From the NCBI GenBank assembly GCA_016927185.1, contig JAFGND010000027.1, positions 1-36,847 on the forward strand: a DNA stretch of 36,847 nucleotides. The letters run 5' to 3'. A model generated the notes under the pieces. It did not search any database, had not been told where the DNA came from, and worked only from the letters and a program-made list of their open reading frames with translations. Positions 25,329-34,775 of this stretch are shown here, in pieces (positions within the stretch are counted from its first letter, which is position 1; every line of letters begins with the position of its first letter). The translations under genes were made by a program, and so were the position numbers. Origin of the DNA: Candidatus Coatesiibacteriota bacterium. GTDB taxonomy: Bacteria; JAFGND01.

Positions 25329-27288
25329 CAAGTTCTTTTATTTTTTCCTGAATTATCTCATCCGTTTTTTCAGGAAAATCACTTTCTCCTGATTCTTCTT
25401 TGGTTTCAGTAAATCTCTCTGGAAAGATAATCATGTCTATATCATCTCCAGCAAGTGTTTCCATCTGGATCAATGCATCAGTTATTTTTTTCAGCCTGTC
25501 AAGATTGTCTTTCAGAAGATTTACTGCCCTTTCATATTGTTTCAATATCAATGACTGGATTTCATTATCTATAAGAATGGCTGTTTGTTCGCTGTATTCC
25601 TTGTGCCTTATGAATTCACGTCCGAGGAATATGTTTTCCTGTTTCTCACCGAAAGTTACAGGTCCCATTTTCTCACTCATTCCCCATTCACAAATCATCT
25701 TCCTTGCAAGTGCAGTTGCTCTTTCCAGATCATTGCCTGCACCAGTTGACAGTTCCTTGAACATGAGCCATTCAGCAGCACGTCCTCCAAGCATGAAAGC
25801 GATCTGGTCTTCGCAGAATGTCTTTGTGAAACTGTGTTTCTCATCAAGCGGAAGTGCCTGAGTAAGACCCAGTGCTCGTCCTCTTGGAATTATCGTGACC
25901 TTGTGAATGGGATCCATTCCAGGGATAAGTCTGGAGACAAGTGTATGACCTGCTTCATGAGTTGCAGTATTAAGCTTCTCTTTCTCTGAGAGAACCAGGC
26001 TTCTCCTCTCTGCACCCATAAGAACCTTGTCTTTTGCAGCCTCGAAATCTTCCATCTCTATTGATGTCTTGTTTTTCCTTGCAGCAAGCAATGCAGCCTC
26101 ATTTACAAGATTGGCAAGGTCTGCACCACTAAATCCAGGAGTCCCCCTTGCAAGCACCTGAAGGTTTACATCCGATCCGAGAGGAACCTTCCTTACATGA
26201 ACCTGGAGTATTCCTTCCCTTCCCTTGACGTCCGGCTGATCCACTACTACCTGTCTGTCAAATCTTCCTGGTCTCAGCAATGCAGGATCAAGAACATCAG
26301 GTCTGTTTGTTGCCGCTATTATTATAACACCTTCATTGGTTATGAAACCATCCATTTCTACAAGGAGTGCGTTAAGTGTCTGTTCCCTCTCATCATGTCC
26401 CCCTCCAAGTCCAGCTCCTCTATGCCTTCCCACTGCATCAATTTCATCTATGAAAATTATGCATGGGGCACTCTTCTTTCCTTGATCGAACAAGTCCCTT
26501 ACCCTGCTTGCCCCAACTCCTACAAATAATTCAACAAAGTCTGAGCCGCTTATGGAGAAGAAACTTACATCAGCTTCTCCAGCTACCGCACGTGCCAGCA
26601 AGGTTTTTCCTGTACCCGGAGGCCCAAGCAGGAGAACACCTTTAGGTATCTTGCCTCCAAGCTGCTGGAATTTCTTCGGATTTTTCAGGAAATCTATTAT
26701 CTCGCCAAGCTCTTCCTTTGCTTCATCAACTCCTGCAACATCCTTGAATGTCACCTTGAGCTTCTGGTCAGAAAGAAGCCTTGCCTTGGATTTTCCGAAA
26801 GAGAAAATTCCCTTGCCATTCAGTCTCATCATTGAAAGCCAGAAAATAATTATGATAAGCAATGGCAGCCATGAAAGGAAAACGCCAAACCAGTTCATGC
26901 CTTTTGGTTTCGCATTAATCAAGACACCTTGCTTTTTCAATGTCTCTACAAGCGTATTATCATCAAAAGGTATATATGTATTGAAAAAAGCTGTCTTCTT
27001 TTTCTGGTCAGCCATGGGATTGTCAGGAATATCAAGAGAAGCCGTTTTCAGTTCACCTTCTATCTGTCTCTCCTCAAAAGTTATCTCTTTTATATCACTT
27101 TTCTCGAGAAGCTCCCGGAACTGGGAATATGGGATATTCACCCTGTCTTCCTTGAAACGACCTACAAGAACAAATATGAAATATGAAAGCAGAGCAATGA
27201 CTATCCAGAAAATGAAAGTTTTGGCTGATTTAGCCATCTTGTCATATTTCTTGTTGTCATTGTCTGGTTCTTTTCTGTTATCTTGCAT
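25321..27288 (-). CDS. ftsH: ATP-dependent zinc metalloprotease FtsH
   Basis: A membrane-anchored AAA+ protease that degrades misfolded membrane proteins and regulators. Helices near 23-42 and 130-150 flank a periplasmic domain. The AAA+ module has Walker A GPPGTGKT, Walker B IIFIDEID and second-region-of-homology [19 protein letters not shown]. The protease domain has the zinc site HEAGH and a downstream Asp in [12 protein letters not shown]. The acidic tail ends in DD. At 655 residues it is a standard size. No good Shine-Dalgarno precedes the ATG, and a 66-base gap separates it from pyk. Confidence 0.95.
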   Translation of the reverse strand: MQDNRKEPDNDNKKYDKMAKSAKTFIFWIVIALLSYFIFVLVGRFKEDRVNIPYSQFRELLEKSDIKEITFEERQIEGELKTASLDIPDNPMADQKKKTAFFNTYIPFDDNTLVETLKKQGVLINAKPKGMNWFGVFLSWLPLLIIIIFWLSMMRLNGKGIFSFGKSKARLLSDQKLKVTFKDVAGVDEAKEELGEIIDFLKNPKKFQQLGGKIPKGVLLLGPPGTGKTLLARAVAGEADVSFFSISGSDFVELFVGVGASRVRDLFDQGKKSAPCIIFIDEIDAVGRHRGAGLGGGHDEREQTLNALLVEMDGFITNEGVIIIAATNRPDVLDPALLRPGRFDRQVVVDQPDVKGREGILQVHVRKVPLGSDVNLQVLARGTPGFSGADLANLVNEAALLAARKNKTSIEMEDFEAAKDKVLMGAERRSLVLSEKEKLNTATHEAGHTLVSRLIPGMDPIHKVTIIPRGRALGLTQALPLDEKHSFTKTFCEDQIAFMLGGRAAEWLMFKELSTGAGNDLERATALARKMICEWGMSEKMGPVTFGEKQENIFLGREFIRHKEYSEQTAILIDNEIQSLILKQYERAVNLLKDNLDRLKKITDALIQMETLAGDDIDMIIFPERFTETKEESGESDFPEKTDEIIQEKIKELDD

Positions 27289-27354
27289 AAAAACTTGAAT
27301 TTTTAAAACGGTCTATTACGTCAACCATATTTGTAACCTTGAACAAAAAATATT

Positions 27355-29004
27355 TCAATCTCTGTACAATGCTTTAGTTGGACAGACATTTATACAGAAA
27401 TCATCAACAGCACACAAGGAGCTGTTTTTTATTCTTACCTTGCCATTATGTATATAAAGGAGATCGAAAGCGCATTCTTCTACGCACAATCCGCATCCAT
27501 TACATAATTCGAGTTTTACCTTGAGAACATGTTCCTTTGAAATATCATCTTCCGCTTCGTCGGTAAAAGATTGTCCAGTTGCTTTCTCTTCGAAATTTAT
27601 CACCTTTATCATATTGGTAGTCCCGACATAACCAAGGGGAACTCCTGCAGTAAGAACAGCAATTTCATTCTTTTTGAGAAAGCCACCTTTTTCAGCTATG
27701 TGAAGTGCTGAATCAACTATCCTGTCAGTATCAAGAATTCTTTCTATATTGAAAGGGAAGACATTGTAACTTAAAAGCAGTTTTCTCAATGTCTTCAAGG
27801 ATGGTGTCAATGCTATTATTGGTGCTTCTGGTCTATACTTTGACATGAACTCTGCCGTAAGACCGGACTCAGTTATTGTTATAATTACTGCAGCATCAAG
27901 ATCTTCTGCACACATCAGTGCAGCATGTGTCATGGAATTAGATATTCTATGAAGTATTCCTTCCGGTTGTGCGAAAAAACTGCTGCTTCTTTTCTTGTAA
28001 TGCTTTTCAGTTTGATTAGCTATCTTTACAACCATTTCTACTGCAGCAACTGGATATTTTCCCATTGCAGTTTCTCCTGACAACATTACTGCGTCAGCAC
28101 CATCAAGTATGGCATTTGCAACATCAGTTGTTTCTGCGCGAGTGGGTTGTGGATTGCCTATCATGCTTTCAAGCATCTGGGTAGCTACAATTACAGGTTT
28201 TCCCATCTTGTTGCATTCATTAATGATTTCCTTCTGTACCCATGGGACACGCTCAGGTTCTATTTCAACCCCAAGATCTCCCCTTGCAATCATTATTACA
28301 TCAGTTTCATCAACTATATTGCTTATGTCAGCCAGAGCTTCAGGTTTTTCTATCTTTGCGACAATTGAAATGTCCTGTGCTGACGAATGAATTATCTTCT
28401 TTACTTCCCTGAGATCCTCTGCAGTCCTTATGAAACTTATTGCAACAAAATCGACTTCCTGCTGAAGAATAAAATCAAGATCATCTTTGTCTTTTTCAGT
28501 CAATGAGGGAGTACTTATTTTCACTCCTGGTAAATTCAGTCCCTTTCTGCTTGCAACAAGTCCCCCTGATTTTATGACAGTGTGAATTTCGTTATTTTCA
28601 ACCTTCTCCACTTTCAGCCTCACAAGACCGTCATTTATCAGGAGTATGTCATTGACCTTTACATCTGATGGCAGATTTTTGTAAGAAACAGATGCTCTTT
28701 CCCTGTTACCCTTGATATTCTCTGTAGTCAATATGAACTTGTCATCAGTATGGAGAATTATGTTTTCCTCAGAAAATTCTCCCAGTCTTATCTTCGGACC
28801 CTGCAAATCAGCCATTATTGCAACTTCAATTCCCACCTCTAAAGAAGCTTCCTTGATCACTGAAATTATTTCCTGATGACTTTCATGATCACTGTGTGAA
28901 AAATTCAGTCTGAAAACATTGACTCCTGCACTTATTAGCTGCTTCAATATTTGCTTGTCTTTGCTGGATGGTCCAATGGTAGCTACTATTTTCGTCTTTC
29001 TCAT
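27355..29004 (-). CDS. pyk: Pyruvate kinase fused to a C-terminal ferredoxin-like domain
   Basis: Converts phosphoenolpyruvate and ADP to pyruvate and ATP. The barrel is complete: KIVATIGPSS at the N-terminus, FRLNFSHSDHE, GLNLPGV, the active-site Lys-Glu in VAKIEKPEAL, MIARGDLGVEI, VATQMLESM and MLSGETAMGKYP. The regulatory C domain follows and is complete near residue 475. Then comes an extra domain (about 494-549) with CNGCGLCVEEC (Cx2Cx2Cx3C, a full 4Fe-4S ligand set) and CAVDDFCINVCP (Cx5Cx3CP, one ligand fewer than usual). This fusion is not the common PEP-utilising C-terminal extension. The ATG follows AGGTGG. Eight bases separate it from the transglycosylase gene. Confidence 0.93.
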   Translation of the reverse strand: MRKTKIVATIGPSSKDKQILKQLISAGVNVFRLNFSHSDHESHQEIISVIKEASLEVGIEVAIMADLQGPKIRLGEFSEENIILHTDDKFILTTENIKGNRERASVSYKNLPSDVKVNDILLINDGLVRLKVEKVENNEIHTVIKSGGLVASRKGLNLPGVKISTPSLTEKDKDDLDFILQQEVDFVAISFIRTAEDLREVKKIIHSSAQDISIVAKIEKPEALADISNIVDETDVIMIARGDLGVEIEPERVPWVQKEIINECNKMGKPVIVATQMLESMIGNPQPTRAETTDVANAILDGADAVMLSGETAMGKYPVAAVEMVVKIANQTEKHYKKRSSSFFAQPEGILHRISNSMTHAALMCAEDLDAAVIITITESGLTAEFMSKYRPEAPIIALTPSLKTLRKLLLSYNVFPFNIERILDTDRIVDSALHIAEKGGFLKKNEIAVLTAGVPLGYVGTTNMIKVINFEEKATGQSFTDEAEDDISKEHVLKVKLELCNGCGLCVEECAFDLLYIHNGKVRIKNSSLCAVDDFCINVCPTKALYRD

Positions 29005-29012
29005 AATTCCAC

Positions 29013-29834
29013 CTAATATAATGAAAATATTTTCCTGTGAGTATCAGACAAGATTACATATGCCGAGAAATCACTGAGATATCTTTTAGTGATATCAGGG
29101 ATGCAATCAGGGAATTTCTCTTTCTTCATGGAATTAGACAAGTTCCCTGGTCCCCAGTGGTATGCTGAAAGTGTTTTTTCCCAGCTATCATATTCACCAT
29201 ACAATCTCTTGAGGAATTTCAAGGCGGCAGCAGTTGACAGTTTCCAGTCCTTCCTTTGATCAACACCATCATTCACCTTCAAATCCATGTCTTTTGCAGT
29301 TGATTCCATTAGCTGCCACATTCCCTCTGCTCCTGCGTGAGAAGTTACAGCTTTCCTGTATCCGCTTTCTATAGCAGGAATCATCTCAAGTTCTTCAGGT
29401 AAATTCATATCCCTGCACATTTTTCTTATATACGCTGAATAGTCCTTTCTTGCCTTCAGTATAGATATTGTCTTGCTTCGTCTGTCAGAATGAACCATTA
29501 CAAACAGGGAAACTGCTACCTTGTTATCAAGCTCTACCGGATATCTGTATTTCCTTGTCTTGAGGAAAATCCTTACCTTGTTAAGCTCATTGAGGAATTG
29601 CATATTCCGGGGAGCTTTCCTTGCAAGAGACTGGAACTGGTTTCTATTTTTTTTCTGAGATGCTTTCAGCTTCCTTGAATACTTCGTGCTTTTTACATAT
29701 TCTGGAATTTTCAGATATAGCTCAAGAGCATCAATCCACTTTCCCTGCTTCATCAAATCAAACATCCTGTCATAGTTTTCTGCAAGAAGAGTGCTGGATA
29801 AAAAGATAATCAGGAACATAACTTTATTTCTCAT
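29013..29834 (-). CDS. Periplasmic lytic transglycosylase (SLT domain)
   Basis: Cleaves peptidoglycan glycan strands. A signal peptide occupies about residues 1-18 (MFLIIFLSSTLLA then EN). The SLT lysozyme-like domain has the catalytic Glu in PAIESGYRKAVTSHAGAEGMWQLM, then DQRKD and LSAYHWGPGN, in the order seen in MltD/Slt70-type enzymes. Upstream residues 20-110 are basic and helical. No LysM repeat follows, so at 273 residues it is a minimal enzyme. The ATG overlaps the previous gene's stop by 11 bases, with TGGAG upstream. This is a cellular gene 7 kb from the phage cluster, not its endolysin. Confidence 0.88.
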   Translation of the reverse strand: MRNKVMFLIIFLSSTLLAENYDRMFDLMKQGKWIDALELYLKIPEYVKSTKYSRKLKASQKKNRNQFQSLARKAPRNMQFLNELNKVRIFLKTRKYRYPVELDNKVAVSLFVMVHSDRRSKTISILKARKDYSAYIRKMCRDMNLPEELEMIPAIESGYRKAVTSHAGAEGMWQLMESTAKDMDLKVNDGVDQRKDWKLSTAAALKFLKRLYGEYDSWEKTLSAYHWGPGNLSNSMKKEKFPDCIPDITKRYLSDFSAYVILSDTHRKIFSLY

Positions 29835-30807
29835 TCAACATCTCCAGAAAAGCTTCTATTCTTACTTTTGTCCTTGCATCAAGCAATCCAGGTTGCTCTC
29901 CCTCCAGTGTCAGAAGCGGAATTTTCAACTTCCTTCTGAAAATCAAATCAGCAAGCTGCCTGTAACAGAATGACTGAACATAATGTATTATACCATTCAA
30001 CTTGCGTTCCCTAATAGCTTTTTTTATGTCTTCAATGCGACCGAAAACATCATACGGATAAGTATATGAAAGATATTGAGTTGTCATGTCGCTTTCGAAG
30101 CATGGCATTGAAAACTGTCTTTGGGTTTCGTTAAAGACGACTTCAGCACCTCTTCTGGAGATGAAGCTGTAAAGGTCAGTGAATATTGGGGGAACACCTA
30201 TAAAACCAAGCCTTGTCTTGATTTTCTTTTTCTCCCTTTTTTTTGCAAGATAAAGGAAATCATCAAGCTCTTTCTCGAAATTTCCTGCATCACCCTTGAA
30301 ATCACTTGAAGAAATAAGGTATGTATGATTTTCCTCACCAGTCACCTGGCAAGTTGAATAAGTAAGATAATCGATTTCCTTCAGTTTCTTTCTTAATGGA
30401 ACCAGTTCATTCCTTATCTTGCTTACCTTCCTTATATTTGTTCCCATTCTCTCCATGAATCTTTCCAGCTGGAACTTCAAATCCTTTTCATCCCTGCTGA
30501 AAGGAAAGGCAAACGGGATAACATAAGCTTTTCTCAATTTCAGGACTTCCATCAGTGCATGAGTATTAGAGCAGTCTCCTTCAAGTACTGCAACAACTTC
30601 ATTAATGCTGTTCTTTACTGAGGCTGAGTAAATTCCCTTTATCCATGAACAATATGTCTTTGGAAATCCATCCCTTTCAGCTTTCTCAATATAAGAGGAT
30701 GGATTCCTTGAATTAATGAATATGTTGTTCAGATCTATTGCCTGATAATCTGCTGCAAGAAGTATTTCCACTGGAACAGTAGAAGTAATTCCTATTTTCT
30801 TCCCCAT
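29824..30807 (-). CDS. 2-hydroxyacyl-CoA dehydratase D-component (HgdB)-like protein
   Basis: A 327-residue single-subunit relative of the HgdB/BcrB family, whose members bind a 4Fe-4S cluster and act with an ATPase activator. Visible features are IGITSTVPVEILLAAD at the start, conserved cysteines in CSWIKG, EGDCSNTH and SFCYRQL, and the terminal IPLLTLEGEQPGLLDARTKVRIEAF, which is diagnostic. The partner subunit and activator ATPase are not in the window, so a dehydratase activity is unproven; it could be an atypical reductase-like member. ATG 30807 follows AAGGAAAA; an upstream TTG is less likely. It overlaps or abuts rsfS. Confidence 0.75.
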   Translation of the reverse strand: MGKKIGITSTVPVEILLAADYQAIDLNNIFINSRNPSSYIEKAERDGFPKTYCSWIKGIYSASVKNSINEVVAVLEGDCSNTHALMEVLKLRKAYVIPFAFPFSRDEKDLKFQLERFMERMGTNIRKVSKIRNELVPLRKKLKEIDYLTYSTCQVTGEENHTYLISSSDFKGDAGNFEKELDDFLYLAKKREKKKIKTRLGFIGVPPIFTDLYSFISRRGAEVVFNETQRQFSMPCFESDMTTQYLSYTYPYDVFGRIEDIKKAIRERKLNGIIHYVQSFCYRQLADLIFRRKLKIPLLTLEGEQPGLLDARTKVRIEAFLEMLNEK

Positions 30808-30809
30808 TA

Positions 30810-31262
30810 TCAATCATTTTCCTTGTCCGGCGATGCAACCCCTTTTTCAGGTTCTTCAGAAGAAACACTTAAGCTGAGAGGGATTTTTCCTTTTTCCATG
30901 CCAGCTATAATAGGTAAAATATCTATTTGAGGGGCATCATGCCAGAGGCTTTCAAGATTATAGTAATTCCTTTTTTCTTTGCTCATTATATGAAAGACAA
31001 TGTCACCGAAATCAAGGCAAACCCATGTAGAACCAGGAGTTATTCCTTCCTTGTGCCAGGGTTTGTAAATAGTTCCCTTTGTAAGCCTGAGTATATGATC
31101 AGCTATTGCCTGGATATGTACCTCGTTGAAACCGGTTGCTATTATGAAGAAATCTGTCACATATTCCATTTCCCTGAGATCAATTACATTCAAGTCCATT
31201 GCTTTTTTTTCAATTGCAAGGTTGCTTAAAACTATTACATTTTCTATTTCCTCTGTTTTCAT
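30810..31262 (-). CDS. rsfS: Ribosome silencing factor RsfS
   Basis: Binds ribosomal protein L14 and blocks subunit joining when nutrients are scarce. The RsfS domain is clear: AIEKKAMDLNVIDLREMEYVTDFFIIATGFNEVHIQAIADHI split over two strands, then PWHKEG, WVCLDFGDIVFHIM and YYNLESLWHDAP. About 35 extra residues at the C-terminus are polar and probably disordered. It starts three bases after the stop of the radical SAM gene. Confidence 0.92.
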   Translation of the reverse strand: MKTEEIENVIVLSNLAIEKKAMDLNVIDLREMEYVTDFFIIATGFNEVHIQAIADHILRLTKGTIYKPWHKEGITPGSTWVCLDFGDIVFHIMSKEKRNYYNLESLWHDAPQIDILPIIAGMEKGKIPLSLSVSSEEPEKGVASPDKEND

Positions 31263-31265
31263 TTT

Positions 31266-32600
31266 CTATCCCAGTGTCAGTAAATGCCTGAATGCTTCCT
31301 CTACCTCAAATCTCGTATATTTTGTGAAGAATGTCTTGAAAAAAGCAGGTCTGAGATGCGTTCTCAGGAAGAATTCTATCTGAAGCCTTTGCTGGCGTGG
31401 ATTATCTGCATGGAAAAAGGCATGCTTGTTGTATTTTTCCATATCTTCATCAGTCAAATTCCAGTACAAATCAGAACCGGGGAGAGGAATGAAAATGGAA
31501 AGAACGATGAAATCAGGAGTCAATTTCTGTATGAAATGTACGCTTTCTTCATATTCCTCGTCTCCCTCACCTGGAAGCCCTATCATGAAATACGCTTTTG
31601 TTCTTATGCCGATTTGCTTTGTGAGTTCGAAAGTATTATATATTTCATCAAGAGTTATCTCTTTTTTTAGAAAATCAAGTATCTTCTGTGAACCAGATTC
31701 AACTCCATAGCCTATTAGGTGACAGCCGCTCTGATACATTATGCGAAGAGTAGATTCTTCAAGCCCTACCCTTGCGAAACATGACCATCTTATATGCAAC
31801 TTGTTCTTTATCATCAATTTGCACAGATCCACAACCCTCTGCTCGTCATATGTGAAAGTGTCATCCATGAAGCAAATATAACGTGTTCCCCATAACCGTT
31901 GTATATCAATTATTTCATCCATCATTGATTCAACACTTCTAAGTCTTATTGACCTTCCAAAAGTAACATGTCTTGCACAGAAACTACATTGATACTTGCA
32001 GCCTCGGGAAGTATATATTCTACCGCATATCTGGTCTTTCTCGAAATGAAATCCCAATTCGAAATCATTCAAGTATCTGTTTATATCAAGCAAACGCCTT
32101 GCAGGATGGGGAAACAAGTCTAAACTCTCAAGTCTTGGTCGCGATTCTGTTACCTTCAGTAAACCATTTTCATCCCTGTACATTATTCCCTTGATATCCT
32201 TGAAAGGTTTTCCTGCAACTATTTCCTTTATAGTGAATTCAGCTTCCCCCATTGCACAAATATCTGCACCGGTTACCTCCATGGCATGTATGGGAAGACT
32301 TGTGCAGTGAGGCCCTCCAACCATTGTTACACAACCTTGCTTCTTCGCAAATTTCAGTATTGTTCCAGCTCTTTCAATAAGTGGTGTAGCAGATGTAACA
32401 CCAACATAATCAGGCTTGTGTTTTATTATGAAATCCGTAGCCAGATCTCCAATCAGTTCATCTGCAATTATCACCTCATGGCCATCCTCAAGCAGACTTG
32501 CTGCAAGGTATAAAAGCCCAAGAGGCTGATGTTTCAATCCTATCCTCTGCAGTGAATATTTTGTCCCGACAAGATCAGGTCTAACTAGTAGAACTTTCAT
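31266..32600 (-). CDS. B12-binding radical SAM protein (paralogue B)
   Basis: A 444-residue enzyme with an N-terminal cobalamin-binding-like Rossmann domain (PLGLLYLAASLLEDGHEVIIAD split, GVTSATPLIERA, VGGPHCTSLP) and a radical SAM barrel with the cluster motif SRGCKYQCSFC (Cx3Cx2C). The downstream part has YGVESGSQKILDFLKK and AYFMIGLPGEGDEEY, typical of BchE/hopanoid-methylase-like proteins. The substrate is unknown. ATG 32600 follows AAAGGA and is preferred over ATG 32615. It overlaps its paralogue by about 20 bases. Confidence 0.87.
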   Translation of the reverse strand: MKVLLVRPDLVGTKYSLQRIGLKHQPLGLLYLAASLLEDGHEVIIADELIGDLATDFIIKHKPDYVGVTSATPLIERAGTILKFAKKQGCVTMVGGPHCTSLPIHAMEVTGADICAMGEAEFTIKEIVAGKPFKDIKGIMYRDENGLLKVTESRPRLESLDLFPHPARRLLDINRYLNDFELGFHFEKDQICGRIYTSRGCKYQCSFCARHVTFGRSIRLRSVESMMDEIIDIQRLWGTRYICFMDDTFTYDEQRVVDLCKLMIKNKLHIRWSCFARVGLEESTLRIMYQSGCHLIGYGVESGSQKILDFLKKEITLDEIYNTFELTKQIGIRTKAYFMIGLPGEGDEEYEESVHFIQKLTPDFIVLSIFIPLPGSDLYWNLTDEDMEKYNKHAFFHADNPRQQRLQIEFFLRTHLRPAFFKTFFTKYTRFEVEEAFRHLLTLG

Positions 32601-33969
32601 TTTTTTTCCTTTCATGCTTCTTGTAGCGAAGATAAGCTTGTGCCATTTTCCAAAAAATACCCCAGTATCTGAATCCTCTGTAATAAAGAAGGTTCAGAAG
32701 GTATCCTGGTCTCAGATAGTATTCCCTGATGAATTTAGCATGCCTTTTCGAAATAACCGGATTGTCAGTGTGAAAATATGATAATCTGTTGACTTCAGCA
32801 AGGAAATCCGAAGAGGACTGGTAATTCTCATAAATCTCAGTTCCAGGCAAAGGTATCAAAATGCTTATCCAGACAAAAGGTGCATTGAGTTTTTTTGCAA
32901 AGTCAAGGGATATTTTGAATTCTTCTTCATCTTCCCCAGGAAGACCAACCATGAAGAATGCTTTTGATGGAATGCCTGCTTTCTTAACCAGTTTGAAAGT
33001 CTCTTCCACTTTCTCTCTTGTTATTGCCTTCTTTATCAATTTAAGCACTTTGGGAGATCCATGCTCTACACCAAAACCGATTAACTCGCAACCGCTTTCC
33101 TTCATCAAAGTCAGTTCTTCCAGGGATAATCCCACTCTTGAATAACATGACCAGTAAATATTACCGATCTTTTTCATCCCCTCGCAGATTTCCCTGAGCC
33201 TTTTCCTGTCTTCAGTCAATGTATCATCAATGAACATGAAGTGGTTTACATCGAATTTTTCCAGAGAGAGTTTTATCTCCTCAAGCAGATTGGCTGCTGA
33301 GCGGAATCTTATCTTTCTTCCGAATGTTCTCCATGAGGCGCAGAATGTACATTGAAAAGGGCAGCCTCTTGAAGAAAAAATGCGGAAAACCTGCCTTCCT
33401 TTTCTCAAAGGCCATCCGAATTCCTCATCATTTAAGTATTTCTTGATGTTAAGCAAGTTCCTGTCAGGTATTGGTATTGCATCGAGATCTTCAGCTAGCG
33501 GTCTTGGGGGATTCAGTTTCACATTGCCATTTTCCATGTATGCAATGCCAAGAACCTCTGAGGGAGGTTTTGTAATCCATTCAACTATTGTTGTTTCACC
33601 CTCTCCATAACATACAGCATCAGCACCAGATTCCTGGAGTGTCTTTTCTGGTTGAGGGGTAATATGCGGTCCACCAAGTATTACCTTGATACCTCTTTCT
33701 TTTGCAAACTTGACTATCTGTATGGTTCTTTCAAACATTGGTGTTGTTACAGTGATTCCAAGATATTCAGGCTTGAATTCCTCAATGAAAGCAAAGGGAT
33801 CATCTTCCACAATCTCATCGCATATCTTTACTTCAGCACCACAATTTTGAAGCGATGTGCCAAGATAAAGCAAGCCAAGAGGTTGATGAAGATCTCCAAG
33901 TCTTTCTGTGGAATCTCTTGTATCAAGATGGATTTCTTTTATGTCTGGTCTGATTAATAAAAAACGCAT
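32581..33969 (-). CDS. B12-binding radical SAM protein (paralogue A)
   Basis: A 462-residue relative of the next gene with the same domain plan: N-terminal B12-type domain (LHQPLGLLYLGTSL, GITVTTPMFERT, LGGPHITPQP), radical SAM motif SSRGCPFQCTFC, then FGVEHGSPKVLKLIKKA and KAFFMVGLPGEDEEE. It has a longer C-terminal region with aromatic and basic residues (RYWGIFWKMAQAYLRYKK). The two genes likely arose by tandem duplication. The product is unknown; neighbours give no clear pathway. ATG 33969 is chosen over a TTG seven codons upstream. A 45-base gap separates it from the sirtuin-like gene. Confidence 0.87.
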   Translation of the reverse strand: MRFLLIRPDIKEIHLDTRDSTERLGDLHQPLGLLYLGTSLQNCGAEVKICDEIVEDDPFAFIEEFKPEYLGITVTTPMFERTIQIVKFAKERGIKVILGGPHITPQPEKTLQESGADAVCYGEGETTIVEWITKPPSEVLGIAYMENGNVKLNPPRPLAEDLDAIPIPDRNLLNIKKYLNDEEFGWPLRKGRQVFRIFSSRGCPFQCTFCASWRTFGRKIRFRSAANLLEEIKLSLEKFDVNHFMFIDDTLTEDRKRLREICEGMKKIGNIYWSCYSRVGLSLEELTLMKESGCELIGFGVEHGSPKVLKLIKKAITREKVEETFKLVKKAGIPSKAFFMVGLPGEDEEEFKISLDFAKKLNAPFVWISILIPLPGTEIYENYQSSSDFLAEVNRLSYFHTDNPVISKRHAKFIREYYLRPGYLLNLLYYRGFRYWGIFWKMAQAYLRYKKHERKKNESSTS

Positions 33970-34014
33970 ATAATCAAGTTTGAAAAGCAACCCTATTTTG
34001 CAAGGTATTTCTGT

Positions 34015-34719
34015 CTAGCATATTGCAAGCAGGAAGTCAGAAGGATTTTTCAGAACCTGGATATCTGCCATATTGCTGAACTCAGTAAGTCTTGATGAAA
34101 TCTCTATTATCCTGGCTCCATTACTTCTTGCCAGTTCTATATAATATGGCAATGGCTGGGTAACATATTTGGCTCCCAGAAAAATCAGTAAATCGCAAGC
34201 ATTCACTGCCTTGAATGTTTTGTGAAGTATCCCTTCGCTCATTCCTCCACCGAACCAGAAAATATTCGGCTTAAGGAAGTGGCCACAATCACATACAGGC
34301 GGGTAATTCTCTATTATTGAAGGAAGCTCATATATGCACATATCCTTGGAACAGAAAGCCTGATTGAAATTACCATAAAGCTCATATACTTCCTCGCTGC
34401 CTGCCTTCAGATGAGAAGATGATATATCCTGTGTTATGATTACAAGTCTGGTAAAAAAATCCTCAAGCTTCTTTAACTGAATATATGCCGGATTCAATGG
34501 AGTGGAAAGCTGCTTCTGCCTGAGAGGTTCAAACCATTCCCATATTCTGGCAGGAGAATCCTTGAACAGGTTTTCAATGCTTATTTCTTTTTCAGGCAAT
34601 GCTTTAACGAATTTGCAAAATTCCTTCCAGAAAAGGTTGAAATTCTCATCAAGATCATAACCAGTAATCAATACAGGTTTTTTTGAATTCAGGATTATTT
34701 CATAAACATCATTTTTCAT
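34015..34719 (-). CDS. Degenerate sirtuin-like protein lacking the catalytic histidine
   Basis: The last two-thirds align in order with Sir2 deacetylases: ITQDISSSHLKAGSEEVYELYGNF corresponds to TQNID...H.RAGS..V.ELHG, then zinc ligands Cys123, Cys128, Cys143 and Cys145 (CDCGHFLKPNIFWFGGGM), then LLIFLGAKYVTQPL for the NAD-binding GTS...P segment. Key residues are lost: the catalytic His of ELHG is Tyr115, NID is DIS, and the N-terminal GAGIS motif is replaced by ITGYDLDENF. It is therefore probably not an active deacylase, but the zinc site and fold are preserved, suggesting a binding role. It has its own promoter at 34745-34772. Confidence 0.72.
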   Translation of the reverse strand: MKNDVYEIILNSKKPVLITGYDLDENFNLFWKEFCKFVKALPEKEISIENLFKDSPARIWEWFEPLRQKQLSTPLNPAYIQLKKLEDFFTRLVIITQDISSSHLKAGSEEVYELYGNFNQAFCSKDMCIYELPSIIENYPPVCDCGHFLKPNIFWFGGGMSEGILHKTFKAVNACDLLIFLGAKYVTQPLPYYIELARSNGARIIEISSRLTEFSNMADIQVLKNPSDFLLAIC

Positions 34720-34744
34720 ATCAGGTATTCTTTCTTTTGTTTGT

Positions 34745-34772
34745 ATAATATATGGAGAATGATTTTTTTGTC
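34745..34772 (-). promoter_or_regulatory. Promoter of the sirtuin-like gene
   Basis: On the lower strand, TTGACA lies about 16 bases before TATATT, shortly after the stop of the zinc-ribbon gene and roughly 25 bases before the sirtuin-like ATG. It probably also drives the genes downstream, since no other strong promoter is seen before 22200. Confidence 0.6.
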
Positions 34773-34775
34773 AAG

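Noticed and set aside
26552-27298. 248-codon open frame on the upper strand
   Set aside because: Antisense to ftsH with no protein motif; an artefact of the codon use of the real gene.
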